A DNA stretch of 64,000 bases from Novosphingobium sp. B 225 (GTDB taxonomy: Bacteria > Pseudomonadota > Alphaproteobacteria > Sphingomonadales > Sphingomonadaceae): NCBI RefSeq assembly GCF_002198665.1, contig NZ_MWLM01000034.1, forward strand, positions 79,468 through 143,467. Direction: 5' to 3'. Position numbers and translations under genes: made by a program. The number at the start of each line of letters is the position of its first letter. Position 1 is the first letter of the stretch. Of this stretch, positions 24,861-33,900 are shown one piece after another. The notes under the pieces are model-generated. The model worked only from the letters and a program-made list of their open reading frames with translations. It had not been told where the DNA came from and searched no databases.

Positions 24861-25192
24861 TCTCTCCCGGTTGAAGGCGATGTTTAACCGGGCACTTAAT
24901 TTGGGCAAGCGGGAAGTGGGGGTTGGTTGACGGCGCGGCGGTTCTCTGCGGCGAGTTTCGGGATAGTTCACGCAGAGGCGCGGAGGAGTAGCGCCTGCGG
25001 CAAAGCCGCTCTCTGCCCAAACGCCGCTCAAAACGCTGCGTGAAATGGGAAGGCGGCCGCGCCGCCAGTACTACGCCTCTGCGTCTCCACTTCTTCTCTG
25101 CGCCTCTGCGTGAACTATCCCGGAAGTGCGTCAAAACGCCCTGGATCGCTGCTTACACAGGGATGGCGAAGGGCGTGGGCGCGTTGGAGGGA
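24861..25192. other. Intergenic region with a large inverted repeat, no gene seen
   Basis: These 332 bp separate the acyl-CoA ligase start from the end of putA. They contain the inverted repeat described at 24959-25122. Frames that cross it are not supported by any family resemblance. Confidence 0.6.
24959..25122. repeat. Large inverted-repeat element
   Basis: Perfect 23-bp terminal arms: 24959-24981 starts CGGGATAGTTCACGCAGAGG, and 25100-25122 is its reverse complement ending AACTATCCCG. The 118-bp interior is rich in further CGCCTCTGCG and CTCTGCG half-matches. It is unrelated in sequence to the GTCACCC elements at 43 and 61397, so it is a second dispersed-repeat type. No open frame within it looks like a transposase. 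Confidence 0.75.
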
Positions 25193-28100
25193 CTATCCCC
25201 CCGCCATCAAACTCGCATTCCCGCCCGCCGCCGTGGTGTCGATGCAGGTCACGCGTTCGGTGGCAAAGCGGGTGACATAGTGCGGGCCGCCGGCTTTGGG
25301 GCCGGTGCCGGACAGGCCCTCGCCGCCGAACGGCTGGCTGCCGACCACCGCGCCGATCTGGTTGCGGTTGACATAGAAATTGCCGACCCGTGCCTGCGCC
25401 TGCACCAGCCGCCGGGTGGCGTCGATCCGGCTGTGCAGGCCCAGGGTAAGGCCAAAGCCGGTCTGGTTGATGTCTCGGATCACTTGTTCCAGCGCGTCCG
25501 CCTGGAACCGCGCAACGTGCAGCACCGGGCCGAAATTCTCGGCCGTCAGGTCGGCAATGCTGCCAATTTCGATGATCGCCGGGGCCACAAAGGTTCCGCC
25601 TTTGCAGGCCCCCGGCAGTTCGCGTTGCCAAACCGGGTGTCCGGCTTTTTTCATCGCCGCGATATGCTTGTCGAGGCTCGCCTTGGCTTCGGCATCGATC
25701 ACCGGCCCGACATCCGTGGTCAGATCCTCCGGGTCGCCGATCACCAGCGCTTCGAACGCGCCCTTGATCATGGACAGCATTCCGTCCGCGACATCGTCCT
25801 GCAGATAAAGCACGCGCAAGGCCGAGCAGCGCTGTCCTGCGCTCTGGAATGCGGCGGCGACCACGTCGCGGGTGACCTGTTCGGGCAGGGCAGAGCTGTC
25901 GACGATCATCGCGTTCTGCCCGCCGGTTTCGGCCACCAGTTGCGCCAGCGGCCCGTCGCGGCCCGCCAGGCTGCGGTTGATCGCGCGGGCGGTGGCGGTG
26001 GAGCCGGTGAAGGCCACCCCGGCAATGCGCGGATCGCTGGTCAGCATGGCACCAACCTTGCCGTCACCGGGGACGAGCTGGACCACCCCGTCCGAAATCC
26101 CCGCCTCGTGGAAAAGGCGCACCGCGAGATCGGCGATCAGCGGGGTCTGCTCGGCCGGTTTGGCCAGCACGGTGTTGCCCGCCGCGAGCGGCCCGGCGAT
26201 CAGCCCGGTGAAGATCGCCAGCGGGAAATTCCACGGCGCGATCGCCACGAAGGCTCCTCGCCCGTGCAGGGTCAGGCGGTTGCTCTCCCCCGTCGGGCCG
26301 GGCAGGGCCGTGCCTTCGGGAGTAAAGTGCGCGCGTGCCTCGGCGGCGTAATAGCGCAGGAAATCGACCGCTTCGCGCAGTTCCAGCACGGCATCGCCCA
26401 GCGTTTTACCAGCCTCGCGCTGGCACAGGCTGAGGAACTGGACGGTGCGCGCCTCGTACAGGTCCGCCACTTCCTCCAGCCGCGCGGCGCGTTCTGCGCC
26501 GCCCAAGGCATCCCAGCCGGGTTGGAAGGCGACCGCGCGGTGGATCATCTCGTCAACCTCGGCGGGGGTGGCATCGCGGCACTCACCGACCAGACTGGCG
26601 TGATTGTGCGGTGAGCGGACAGGGTGCGCCGCCGAGCCGCGTTTGTGTTCCACCGTCGGCGCGGCGGGCCAGGGCTCGTCATCCTCGCGCCAGACCTTCA
26701 GTTCCGCCAGCAGCGGTTCGCGCACCAGCGGATCGGCCAAGTCCACGCCCGCGCTGTTCCGGCGGTCGAGGAAGATATCTGCCGGGAGCGGAATCGCCGG
26801 GTTGCGGCGCGGGGAGAGGGCGGCCAGTTCTGCCACCGGATCGCCGACCAGTTCGGCCACTGGCACCTCGGCATTGGCCATGCGGTTGACGAACGAACTA
26901 TTCGCGCCGTTTTCCAGCAGGCGGCGGACCAGATAGGCCAGCAGTTCCTTGTGGCCGCCGACCGGCGCATAGATCCGCACCGGGGTGCGCGGCTGGCCGT
27001 TTTCGGTCTGATAGCGCGCCAGTTCGGCATAGACATCCTCGCCCATGCCGTGCAGCCGCTGGAATTCGAACCGGGTGTCGCCCGCCAGCGCCAGAATTGC
27101 TCCGACGGTATAGGCATTGTGGGTGGCAAAGGCCGGATAGATCGCATCGGGTGCAGCCAGCAGCTTGGCCGCGCAGGCGAGGTACGAGACATCGGTGGCG
27201 ACCTTGCGGGTGAATACCGGATAATCACCATACCCGCCGACCTGGCTCAGCTTGACCTCGCTGTCCCAGTACGCGCCCTTGACCAGCCGGACCATGATCC
27301 GCCGGTGGTAACGCCGCCCCAGCGCCGCGACCCATTCGACCAAGGGCACCGCGCGCTTGGAATAGGCTTGCAGAGCCAGGCCGAACCCCTGCCACCCGCC
27401 CGCGAACAGTTCCTCGTCCGCGACCAGCGCTTCGATCACGTCCAGCGACAGTTCCAGCCGCTCAGCTTCTTCGGCGTCGATGGTGAAATGGATGTCGGCG
27501 GCGCGCGCCTTCAGCGCCAGCTCCTTCAGCATCGGCACCAGCGCGGCCTTGGCGGCATCGGCGTGGAGGAAATCGTAGCGCGGATAGAGCGCCGAAAGCT
27601 TGACCGAGATCCCCGGTGAAGCGATCACGCCCGGATTGCCATTGGCGCCCGCTTCCTGCGCCAGCCGGTCCAGCGCATCGGCATAGGACTGGCGGTAACG
27701 TTCGGCATCGGCAAAAGTCATTGCCGCTTCGCCCAGCATGTCGAAGCTGTGGGTCAGCCCGGCTTTTCGTTCCGGCGCGGCGCGCTCCAGCGCTTCGTCG
27801 ATGGTGCGCCCGAACACGAATTGCCCGCCCAGGATCTTCATCGCCTGCAGGGTTGCCTGCCGGATCACCGGTTCGCCGAGCCGTCCGACCGCGCGTTTCA
27901 GGCTGGCGCCCAGCCCGCCGCTGTCAGCGCGGCGCTGTTGCAGCACCTGCCCGGTCAGCATCAGCGAGAAAGTGGCTGCGTTGACGAAAGTGCTGTCGCT
28001 GTCGCCCATCCGGTCCGACCAGTCGATCCCGGCCAGCTTGTCATGGATCAGCGCGTCGGCGGTGGCGGCATCGGGGACGCGCAGCAGGGCTTCGGCCAGG

Positions 28101-28330
28101 CACATCAGTGCGATGCCTTCTTCGGTGCCCAGCCCATAGGTTTGCAGGAAGGCATCAAGCCCGCTGGCCTTGTGCTGCCGCGCCCCTTCGACCAGCCGCG
28201 CGGCGATCCGGGCGGCTTCGCCATGCGCCGCGCTGGCGGGGGCAGCCTGCTGCAACCGCTCGGCAATGCAGGCTTCTTCCTCAAGGCGATAGGCGCGGCG
28301 CAGGGCGGTTCGGTCAAGCGGAGCGGGCAA
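25193..28330 (-). CDS. putA: Bifunctional proline dehydrogenase / L-glutamate-gamma-semialdehyde dehydrogenase
   Basis: A PutA protein of 1045 residues that converts proline to glutamate in two steps. The proline dehydrogenase barrel (about residues 160-480) includes VSYLACAAKLL and LQAYSKRAVPLVEW. The aldehyde dehydrogenase half has the Glu of LVAETGGQNAMIVDS, FTGSTATARAINR, and catalytic Cys835 in AGQRCSALR. The ribbon-helix-helix DNA-binding domain of E. coli PutA is absent, so it is a short form without autoregulation. No ATG fits; TTG at 28330, preceded by CAGGGAG, is my start. A longer in-frame extension to 29047 runs through the yfiR gene on the other strand and is rejected. It is divergent from the yfiR-like gene, with 153 bp between them; GTTGCGC occurs twice there (28356 and 28373). 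Confidence 0.92.
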   Translation of the reverse strand: MPAPLDRTALRRAYRLEEEACIAERLQQAAPASAAHGEAARIAARLVEGARQHKASGLDAFLQTYGLGTEEGIALMCLAEALLRVPDAATADALIHDKLAGIDWSDRMGDSDSTFVNAATFSLMLTGQVLQQRRADSGGLGASLKRAVGRLGEPVIRQATLQAMKILGGQFVFGRTIDEALERAAPERKAGLTHSFDMLGEAAMTFADAERYRQSYADALDRLAQEAGANGNPGVIASPGISVKLSALYPRYDFLHADAAKAALVPMLKELALKARAADIHFTIDAEEAERLELSLDVIEALVADEELFAGGWQGFGLALQAYSKRAVPLVEWVAALGRRYHRRIMVRLVKGAYWDSEVKLSQVGGYGDYPVFTRKVATDVSYLACAAKLLAAPDAIYPAFATHNAYTVGAILALAGDTRFEFQRLHGMGEDVYAELARYQTENGQPRTPVRIYAPVGGHKELLAYLVRRLLENGANSSFVNRMANAEVPVAELVGDPVAELAALSPRRNPAIPLPADIFLDRRNSAGVDLADPLVREPLLAELKVWREDDEPWPAAPTVEHKRGSAAHPVRSPHNHASLVGECRDATPAEVDEMIHRAVAFQPGWDALGGAERAARLEEVADLYEARTVQFLSLCQREAGKTLGDAVLELREAVDFLRYYAAEARAHFTPEGTALPGPTGESNRLTLHGRGAFVAIAPWNFPLAIFTGLIAGPLAAGNTVLAKPAEQTPLIADLAVRLFHEAGISDGVVQLVPGDGKVGAMLTSDPRIAGVAFTGSTATARAINRSLAGRDGPLAQLVAETGGQNAMIVDSSALPEQVTRDVVAAAFQSAGQRCSALRVLYLQDDVADGMLSMIKGAFEALVIGDPEDLTTDVGPVIDAEAKASLDKHIAAMKKAGHPVWQRELPGACKGGTFVAPAIIEIGSIADLTAENFGPVLHVARFQADALEQVIRDINQTGFGLTLGLHSRIDATRRLVQAQARVGNFYVNRNQIGAVVGSQPFGGEGLSGTGPKAGGPHYVTRFATERVTCIDTTAAGGNASLMAGG

Positions 28331-28404
28331 GGCAATGACTCCCTGTTGAAACAATGTTGCGCAATAGCATTGGTTGCGCCGGAAACCAATCGGGCGCGAG
28401 ATGG

Positions 28405-28434
28405 TTGTTTTGGAGTAAAGCGAGCCCGCATAAA
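28405..28434 (+). promoter_or_regulatory. Possible promoter of the yfiRNB-like operon
   Basis: TTGTTT at 28405-28410 and CATAAA at 28429-28434 with an 18-bp spacer, about 50 bp before the yfiR-like start. The fit to the sigma-70-type consensus is modest. Confidence 0.3.
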
Positions 28435-28483
28435 TCCTTGCTTTTTCGCCGCAATGCAGCAATGCCGGTGGCCGAGAAGGCAT

Positions 28484-29023
28484 ATGATCAGGGTTGCAAC
28501 GATCATCTTCGCCGCCATGCTGGCATCCTTTGCTGCACCGCCCGCGGTTGCGGCAGAGGAATCGCTTGTCCTGGCGGCGGCATCCGGCGATCCCTATGCC
28601 CCGGCGGTGGGCCGCATGGTTCAGTCGATGGTCGAATATACCCGCTGGACCAGCCCGCCCAACCCGGTTGAGCTGTGCATTTCCGGCCCGGCCGATCACG
28701 CGTCGCGGCTGGATGGGCTGCGCCTGTCCGATGGCCGCGCGATCGTACGGCGGTCGATCTCGGCCAGCCCGCTCGCGCTGGCGGGCTGTGATGTGCTCTA
28801 TCTCGGACGGCTCCCGGCTTCGGCCGCGCGGGGGCTGACCGATGCGGCGCGGGGCAAAGGCGTGCTGACCATTGCCGAAAGCGATCCGGACGGGCGCAGC
28901 CAGGCGATGTTCGTGCTGGTGTTCCGCCCCGGCGCGCTGACTTTCCGGCTCAACATCGATGCTGTCTCGCGCTCTGGCCTCAGGGTCGATCCGCGCGTGC
29001 TGCGGCTGGCGCAGGGGGGCTGA
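28484..29023 (+). CDS. yfiR: YfiR-like periplasmic protein (DUF4154)
   Basis: A 179-residue exported protein with signal peptide MIRVATIIFAAMLASFAAPPAVAA. The mature part fits the YfiR/DUF4154 family: AVGRMVQSMVEYTRW near the start, PVELCISGP, LAGCDVLYLGRL and the closing FRLNIDAVSRSGLRVDPRVL, which resembles the conserved INxxxAxxxGLxxSxxLL ending of the family. Two Cys residues (ELCIS, LAGCD) match the pair used in YfiR redox control. In Pseudomonas, YfiR in the periplasm represses the diguanylate cyclase YfiN. ATG 28484 is preceded by GAGAAGG and overlaps no neighbour. The stop at 29021-29023 is four bases before the cyclase start, so they are one operon. Confidence 0.85.
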   Translation: MIRVATIIFAAMLASFAAPPAVAAEESLVLAAASGDPYAPAVGRMVQSMVEYTRWTSPPNPVELCISGPADHASRLDGLRLSDGRAIVRRSISASPLALAGCDVLYLGRLPASAARGLTDAARGKGVLTIAESDPDGRSQAMFVLVFRPGALTFRLNIDAVSRSGLRVDPRVLRLAQGG

Positions 29024-29027
29024 GTCG

Positions 29028-30272
29028 ATGCAGCGAGTCTCCCCCAATCAGGCCCTGCCCACGCTCAGCCAGTTGCTGGCCCGGGTCCATTTGCGGCTGA
29101 TCCTGTTCTCGGTCGTGCTGGCCGCGCTCAGCTTGCTGGTCAGCGGCACAATCGTGATCCGCAATTATGCCAGCCGCAATCTCGATCTGGTGGCCAAGAC
29201 CGTGGCCTATACAGTCGAACCTGCGGTGGTGTTTGGTGACAAGCAGGCCGTGGCCGAAGGGATCGCCTCGGTCGGCGCGGTCAACGGGATTGATCGGGTC
29301 GCGGTGCTTGATCCGCAAGGGCAAGTGCTGGCGGAATGGCGCCACCCGCATGGCGATTTCCACAGCCGGATCGAGGATGCGGCCAACCGGTTCATCTGGC
29401 CCAAACCGGCGGTGGCTACGATCAGCCGGAACGACACCGCGATCGGGCGGATCGAGATTTACGGCAATTCCGAAGGGATCCTGCGCTATGCCTTGTCGGG
29501 GCTGATCATTTCGCTGTCGTGCCTGGGGCTGACTGTGATTGCCACCCGGATCCTGGCGCGGCGGTTGCAGCAGGATGTGATCGCCCCGCTCGATCACGTG
29601 GCCGAAGTGGCCCATGCCGTGCGCAGCGACCGGGCCTTTGAACGGCGCGTGCCCAGTTCCGGCATTGCTGAAATTGACCGCTTCGGGCGCGATTTCAATG
29701 CGCTGCTGGCCGAACTGCAGGGCTGGCACGCGGGGCTTACCAGCGAGAACGCCGAACTGGCCCGCCGTGCTACCCACGATGCCTTGACCGGGCTGGGCAA
29801 CCGGGTGTTGTTCGAACAGACCCTGGCCGATGCGATCGGGCAATCGGTGCGCAGCGGGCAAAGCTTTGCCGTGCTCTATTTCGATATCGACAGTTTCAAG
29901 CAGATCAACGATCGCCACGGCCACGAATGCGGCGACAGCGCCTTGATCGCCGTTGCCGAGCGGCTGCGCCAGTCGATCCGTCAGGCTGACCATGCGTTCC
30001 GCCTGGGCGGGGATGAATTCGCCGTGGTGCTGGCGGCCTTTGCCGATCAGGCCAGTATCAGCGCCGTGCTTGAACGGGTCGATCGCGCCATGGCGCAGCC
30101 CTATCGCCTGCCCACGGGCGCCAGCGCCAACGCCTCGCTCAGCGCCGGGGTCGCGGTCTATCCCGATGATGGCGTTTCACCGCAAGACCTGTTGCGCCGC
30201 GCCGATGCCAATATGTACCAAGCCAAGAAGGACCGGGCCCTGTCCGGTGCCAAGGGGAAAAACCATGCGTAA
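29028..30272 (+). CDS. yfiN: YfiN/TpbB-like diguanylate cyclase
   Basis: A 414-residue inner-membrane enzyme that makes cyclic di-GMP. There are two membrane helices (LILFSVVLAALSLLVSGTIV near 25-45 and LSGLIISLSCLGLTVIATRI near 155-175) that enclose a periplasmic CHASE8-like region. A HAMP linker follows (about 176-235), then the GGDEF domain with the intact active-site motif GGDEF at 327-331. The inhibitory I-site RxxD is also intact: RQAD at 318-321, exactly five residues before it, so product inhibition is expected. The gene order, with a YfiR-like protein before and an OmpA-like lipoprotein after, matches the yfiBNR surface-signalling system that controls biofilm and small-colony forms in Pseudomonas. 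The start ATG 29028 lies four bases after the yfiR stop. Confidence 0.9.
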   Translation: MQRVSPNQALPTLSQLLARVHLRLILFSVVLAALSLLVSGTIVIRNYASRNLDLVAKTVAYTVEPAVVFGDKQAVAEGIASVGAVNGIDRVAVLDPQGQVLAEWRHPHGDFHSRIEDAANRFIWPKPAVATISRNDTAIGRIEIYGNSEGILRYALSGLIISLSCLGLTVIATRILARRLQQDVIAPLDHVAEVAHAVRSDRAFERRVPSSGIAEIDRFGRDFNALLAELQGWHAGLTSENAELARRATHDALTGLGNRVLFEQTLADAIGQSVRSGQSFAVLYFDIDSFKQINDRHGHECGDSALIAVAERLRQSIRQADHAFRLGGDEFAVVLAAFADQASISAVLERVDRAMAQPYRLPTGASANASLSAGVAVYPDDGVSPQDLLRRADANMYQAKKDRALSGAKGKNHA

Positions 30273-30762
30273 CCTGTTCACCGCCGCCACGCTCGCCCTT
30301 TTGGCCGCCTGCGCCACTGTTCCGGCCAAGCCGGGCTTCAACAAGCAGCAGGTCGCGGTGCTGACTGAAAACGGGTTCAAACCGGAAGGTGAGAATTACG
30401 AACTGGGTCTGGCTGACCGGGTGCTGTTCGATGTCGACAAGGCTGACTTGAAGCCCGAAATGACCGACACGCTGACCAAGCTGACCAAGGCGCTGGCCGG
30501 GGTCGGGATCCACGGCGCGACGGTGGAAGGGCATACTGATTCAACCGGTGCCGACGATTACAACCAGGCCCTGTCCGAACGCCGTGCCCAGGCGGTCAAG
30601 GCGCTGATTGTCACCAGTGGTATGGCCGAGCCGGAAGTTGCGGCGCTTGGCAAAGGCGAAACCGATCCGATCGCCGACAACGCCACCGAAGACGGCCGCG
30701 CCCAGAACCGCCGGGTGGTGATCGTGGTCACCCCGGTTAATGCCATGGCGCTGAAGGATTGA
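30265..30762 (+). CDS. yfiB: YfiB-like OmpA-family lipoprotein
   Basis: A 165-residue outer-membrane lipoprotein. The N-terminus MRNLFTAATLALLAACA carries a lipobox (LLAAC) for lipidation at Cys16. The C-terminal OmpA/Pal domain, which binds peptidoglycan, has VEGHTDSTGADDYNQALSER and VAALGKGETDPIADNATEDG with the closing NRRVVIVV, all canonical. It overlaps the cyclase gene by eight bases (30265-30272). By analogy with Pseudomonas it would sequester YfiR at the cell wall and so free the cyclase. Confidence 0.87.
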   Translation: MRNLFTAATLALLAACATVPAKPGFNKQQVAVLTENGFKPEGENYELGLADRVLFDVDKADLKPEMTDTLTKLTKALAGVGIHGATVEGHTDSTGADDYNQALSERRAQAVKALIVTSGMAEPEVAALGKGETDPIADNATEDGRAQNRRVVIVVTPVNAMALKD

Positions 30763-30767
30763 GCCGT

Positions 30768-30869
30768 CCCCCTCCCGCTGGCGGGAGGGGTTAGGGGTGG
30801 GCCTGAGGCCGCACGCCCTGATCGCGCAACGGACCCACCCCCGACCCCTCCCGCAAGCGGGAGGGGGGA
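30768..30869. repeat. Paired-hairpin intergenic element, probable terminator
   Basis: Two hairpins share the same 10-bp stem CCCCTCCCGC/GCGGGAGGGG: 30769-30790 with loop TG and 30845-30866 with loop AA. Between them GGGGTGGG (30794-30801) pairs with CCCACCCC (30834-30841), so the whole segment can also fold as one long imperfect palindrome. It follows the yfiB-like stop directly and precedes the oxoprolinase gene, so it may also end yfiRNB transcripts. Confidence 0.7.
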
Positions 30870-30920
30870 AGAACCACCTCTCCCCTTTGACCCGCTGCGC
30901 ATCGGCCTTATGACAGCGCC

Positions 30921-33900
30921 ATGACCACCTCCGCTTCCCGCTGGCAGTTCTGGATCGATCGCGGCGGGACTTTCACCGATGTGGTCGCGCGCGGGCCCGA
31001 TGGGCGGGTGCTGACTGCCAAGCTGCTGTCCGAAGACCCGGCGCGGGCAGAAGATGCTGCCGTCGCCGCGATCCGGCAGCTGACCGGCACGCCCAATGGC
31101 CCGCTGCCCCCGGCAGAAGTGCGGATGGGGACCACGGTGGCCACCAATGCCTTGCTGGAGCGCAAGGGCGAACCCACCGTGCTGGCGATCACGCGCGGCT
31201 TTGGCGATGCCTTGCGGATCGGCACGCAGGACCGGCCCGAACTGTTCGTGCGCGAAATCAGGCTGGCCGAGCCGCCCCATGCCCGGGTGATCGAGATCGA
31301 CGAGCGGGTCGATGCCGCGGGCAATGTGGTGCGGGCGCTGGATGAAGCCGCCGCGCTCGCCGCGTTCCGGCAGGCCGTGGCCGATGGGCTGCGCTCGGTC
31401 GCGATCGTGCTGATGCACGGCTGGCGCTATACCGCCCACGAAGCGCGGCTGGCACAGCTGGCGCGGCAGGCCGGGTTCACGCAGATTTCAGTCAGCCACA
31501 AGATCGCGCCCCTGATCAAGCTGATCGGGCGCGGGGATACGACCCTGGTCGATGCCTATCTTTCACCCGTGCTGCGCCGCTATGTCGAAGCGTTCTCGGG
31601 CGAATTGGGCGCGGAGAGCGAGCCGCTGTTCATGCAATCGAGCGGCGGGCTGGTGCAGGGGCGGCACTTTCACGGCAAGGATGCGATCCTGTCTGGCCCG
31701 GCCGGCGGGATCGTTGGCATGGCGCGCACGGCGGAATTGTCGGGCGAAGGCCGGGTGATCGGGTTCGACATGGGCGGGACCAGCACCGATGTCAGCCACT
31801 ATGCCGGGGCCTATGAGCGTGACAGTGAGGTCCGCGTCGCCAATGTCCGGATCCGTGCGCCGATGCTGCGGATCCACACCGTTGCGGCGGGCGGCGGATC
31901 GATCTGCCGGTTCGATTCGGGGCGGCTGGTGGTGGGGCCGGAAAGCGCGGGCGCGGTGCCGGGTCCGGCCTGCTATCGCCGGGGCGGGCCGCTGACCGTC
32001 ACCGATTGCAATGTCATGCTGGGCAAGATCATGCCCGAACACTTCCCCGCGCTGTTCGGCCCCACTGGGGACCAGCCGCTCGACCGGCAGGTGGTGGAAC
32101 AGAAATTCGCCGCGCTGGCCGCCGATGTCGCGCGCGAGACCGGGCAGCAATTACCCCCGCAAGACCTTGCCGCCGGCTTCGTGCGAATCGCGGTTACCCA
32201 GATGGCCCATGCGATCCGGCAGATCTCGGTCGCGCGCGGGCACGACGTTACCCAATATGCCATGGCCTGTTTCGGTGGCGCAGGCGGGCAGCATGCCTGT
32301 CTGGTCGCAGACGAGCTGGGGATCGCGACCGTGCTGATCCACCCGCTGGCGGGCGTGCTGTCAGCCTATGGCATGGGGCTGGCGAGCGAGGCCGCCATGC
32401 GCGAACGCTCGCTTGGCTTGCCGCTGGTGGCCGGGGTTGAACAGGAAATCGAAGCCGCGCGCGCCGCGCTGGCGGATGAAGCCGCAGCGCAGCTGGGCAC
32501 ACCTGCCAGCCGGATCGAAGCCAGCCTGTTCCTGCGCCGGGCCGGCAGTGAAAATGCGATTGAACTGCCGCCGGGGCCGCTGGATGAACTGACCGCAGGT
32601 TTCGCCGCCGCGCACCGCGCGCAGTTCGGTTATGATCTGGCGGGGGAACTGGTGGTGGACCGGGTGCGGGTGGAAGCGGCGGCCGAAGATGCCAGCGCCG
32701 CGCAGCTCGCCTGGCCCTTGCCGGACCTCAGCGGCGCGGCGCTGGGCACCGCGCCGTGCTGGCTGCAAGGCGCAGAAGCTGCGGTGCCGGTTTTTGACCG
32801 CGCCGCGCTCGCCGCCGGGTTCAGCGCGGCGGGGCCGATGGTGGTGATCGATCCGCTCAGCACGACCATGGTGGAGCCGGGCTGGACCCTGCGGGTGGAC
32901 GGCGATGGCACGCTGCGGCTGGAACGCAGCGCCGCGCGCGCCGCCGCACCGGTCCTGGGGGCCGAGGCCGATCCGATCCGGCTCGAAATTTTCAACGGCC
33001 TGTTCATGGCGATTGCCGAAGAAATGGGCTCCGCGCTCGCGCGCAGTGCGATGTCGGTCAATATCCGCGAACGGCTCGATTTCTCCTGCGCGGTGTTCGA
33101 TGCGCAAGGACGGCTGGCGGCCAATGCGCCGCACATGCCGGTGCATCTGGGTTCGATGGGGGAAAGCGTGCAGGTGGTGCTGCGCGCTCGCGCGGGCGGC
33201 GCGGATGGGCGGGGCATAAGGCGCGGCGATGCCTATGTCCTCAACGCGCCCTATGCCGGGGGCACGCATCTGCCAGACATTACCGTGGTCATGCCGGTGT
33301 TCGCGCAGGGTGACACCGACGCACCCAGCTTCTTCGTCGCGGCGCGCGGGCACCATGCCGATGTGGGCGGAATCGCGCCCGGATCGATGCCGCCGGATAG
33401 CCGCAGCATCGCGGAAGAAGGCGTCCTGCTCGACAATGTGCTGCTGGTGGATGAGGGCCGCTTTCGCGAGGCTGAGCTGCGCGATCTGCTCTCGTCCGGG
33501 CCGTATCCCAGCCGCGCGGTCGATCAGAACCTCGCCGATCTGGCTGCGCAGGTCGCGGCCTGCGCGCGCGGGGCGGCGGGGCTGCACCATGCCTGCGCTG
33601 AACATGGCCAGGCCACGGTCAGCGCCTATATGGCCCACGTCCACGCCAATGCCGAAGAGGCGGTGCGGCGGCTGATCGGACGGCTGGAAGACGGCGCGTT
33701 CCCCTATGAACTGGATAATGGCGCGGTGGTGGCAGTGGCGGTGCGGGTGGACCGCGAAGCGCGCAGCGTGACGATCGACTTCACCGGCACCAGCGACCAG
33801 CTTGAGGGCAATTTCAACGCGCCGTTCAGCGTGGTCCGCGCGGCGGTGATGTATGTGCTGCGCACGATGATCGACGATCCGATCCCGATGAACGAAGGCT

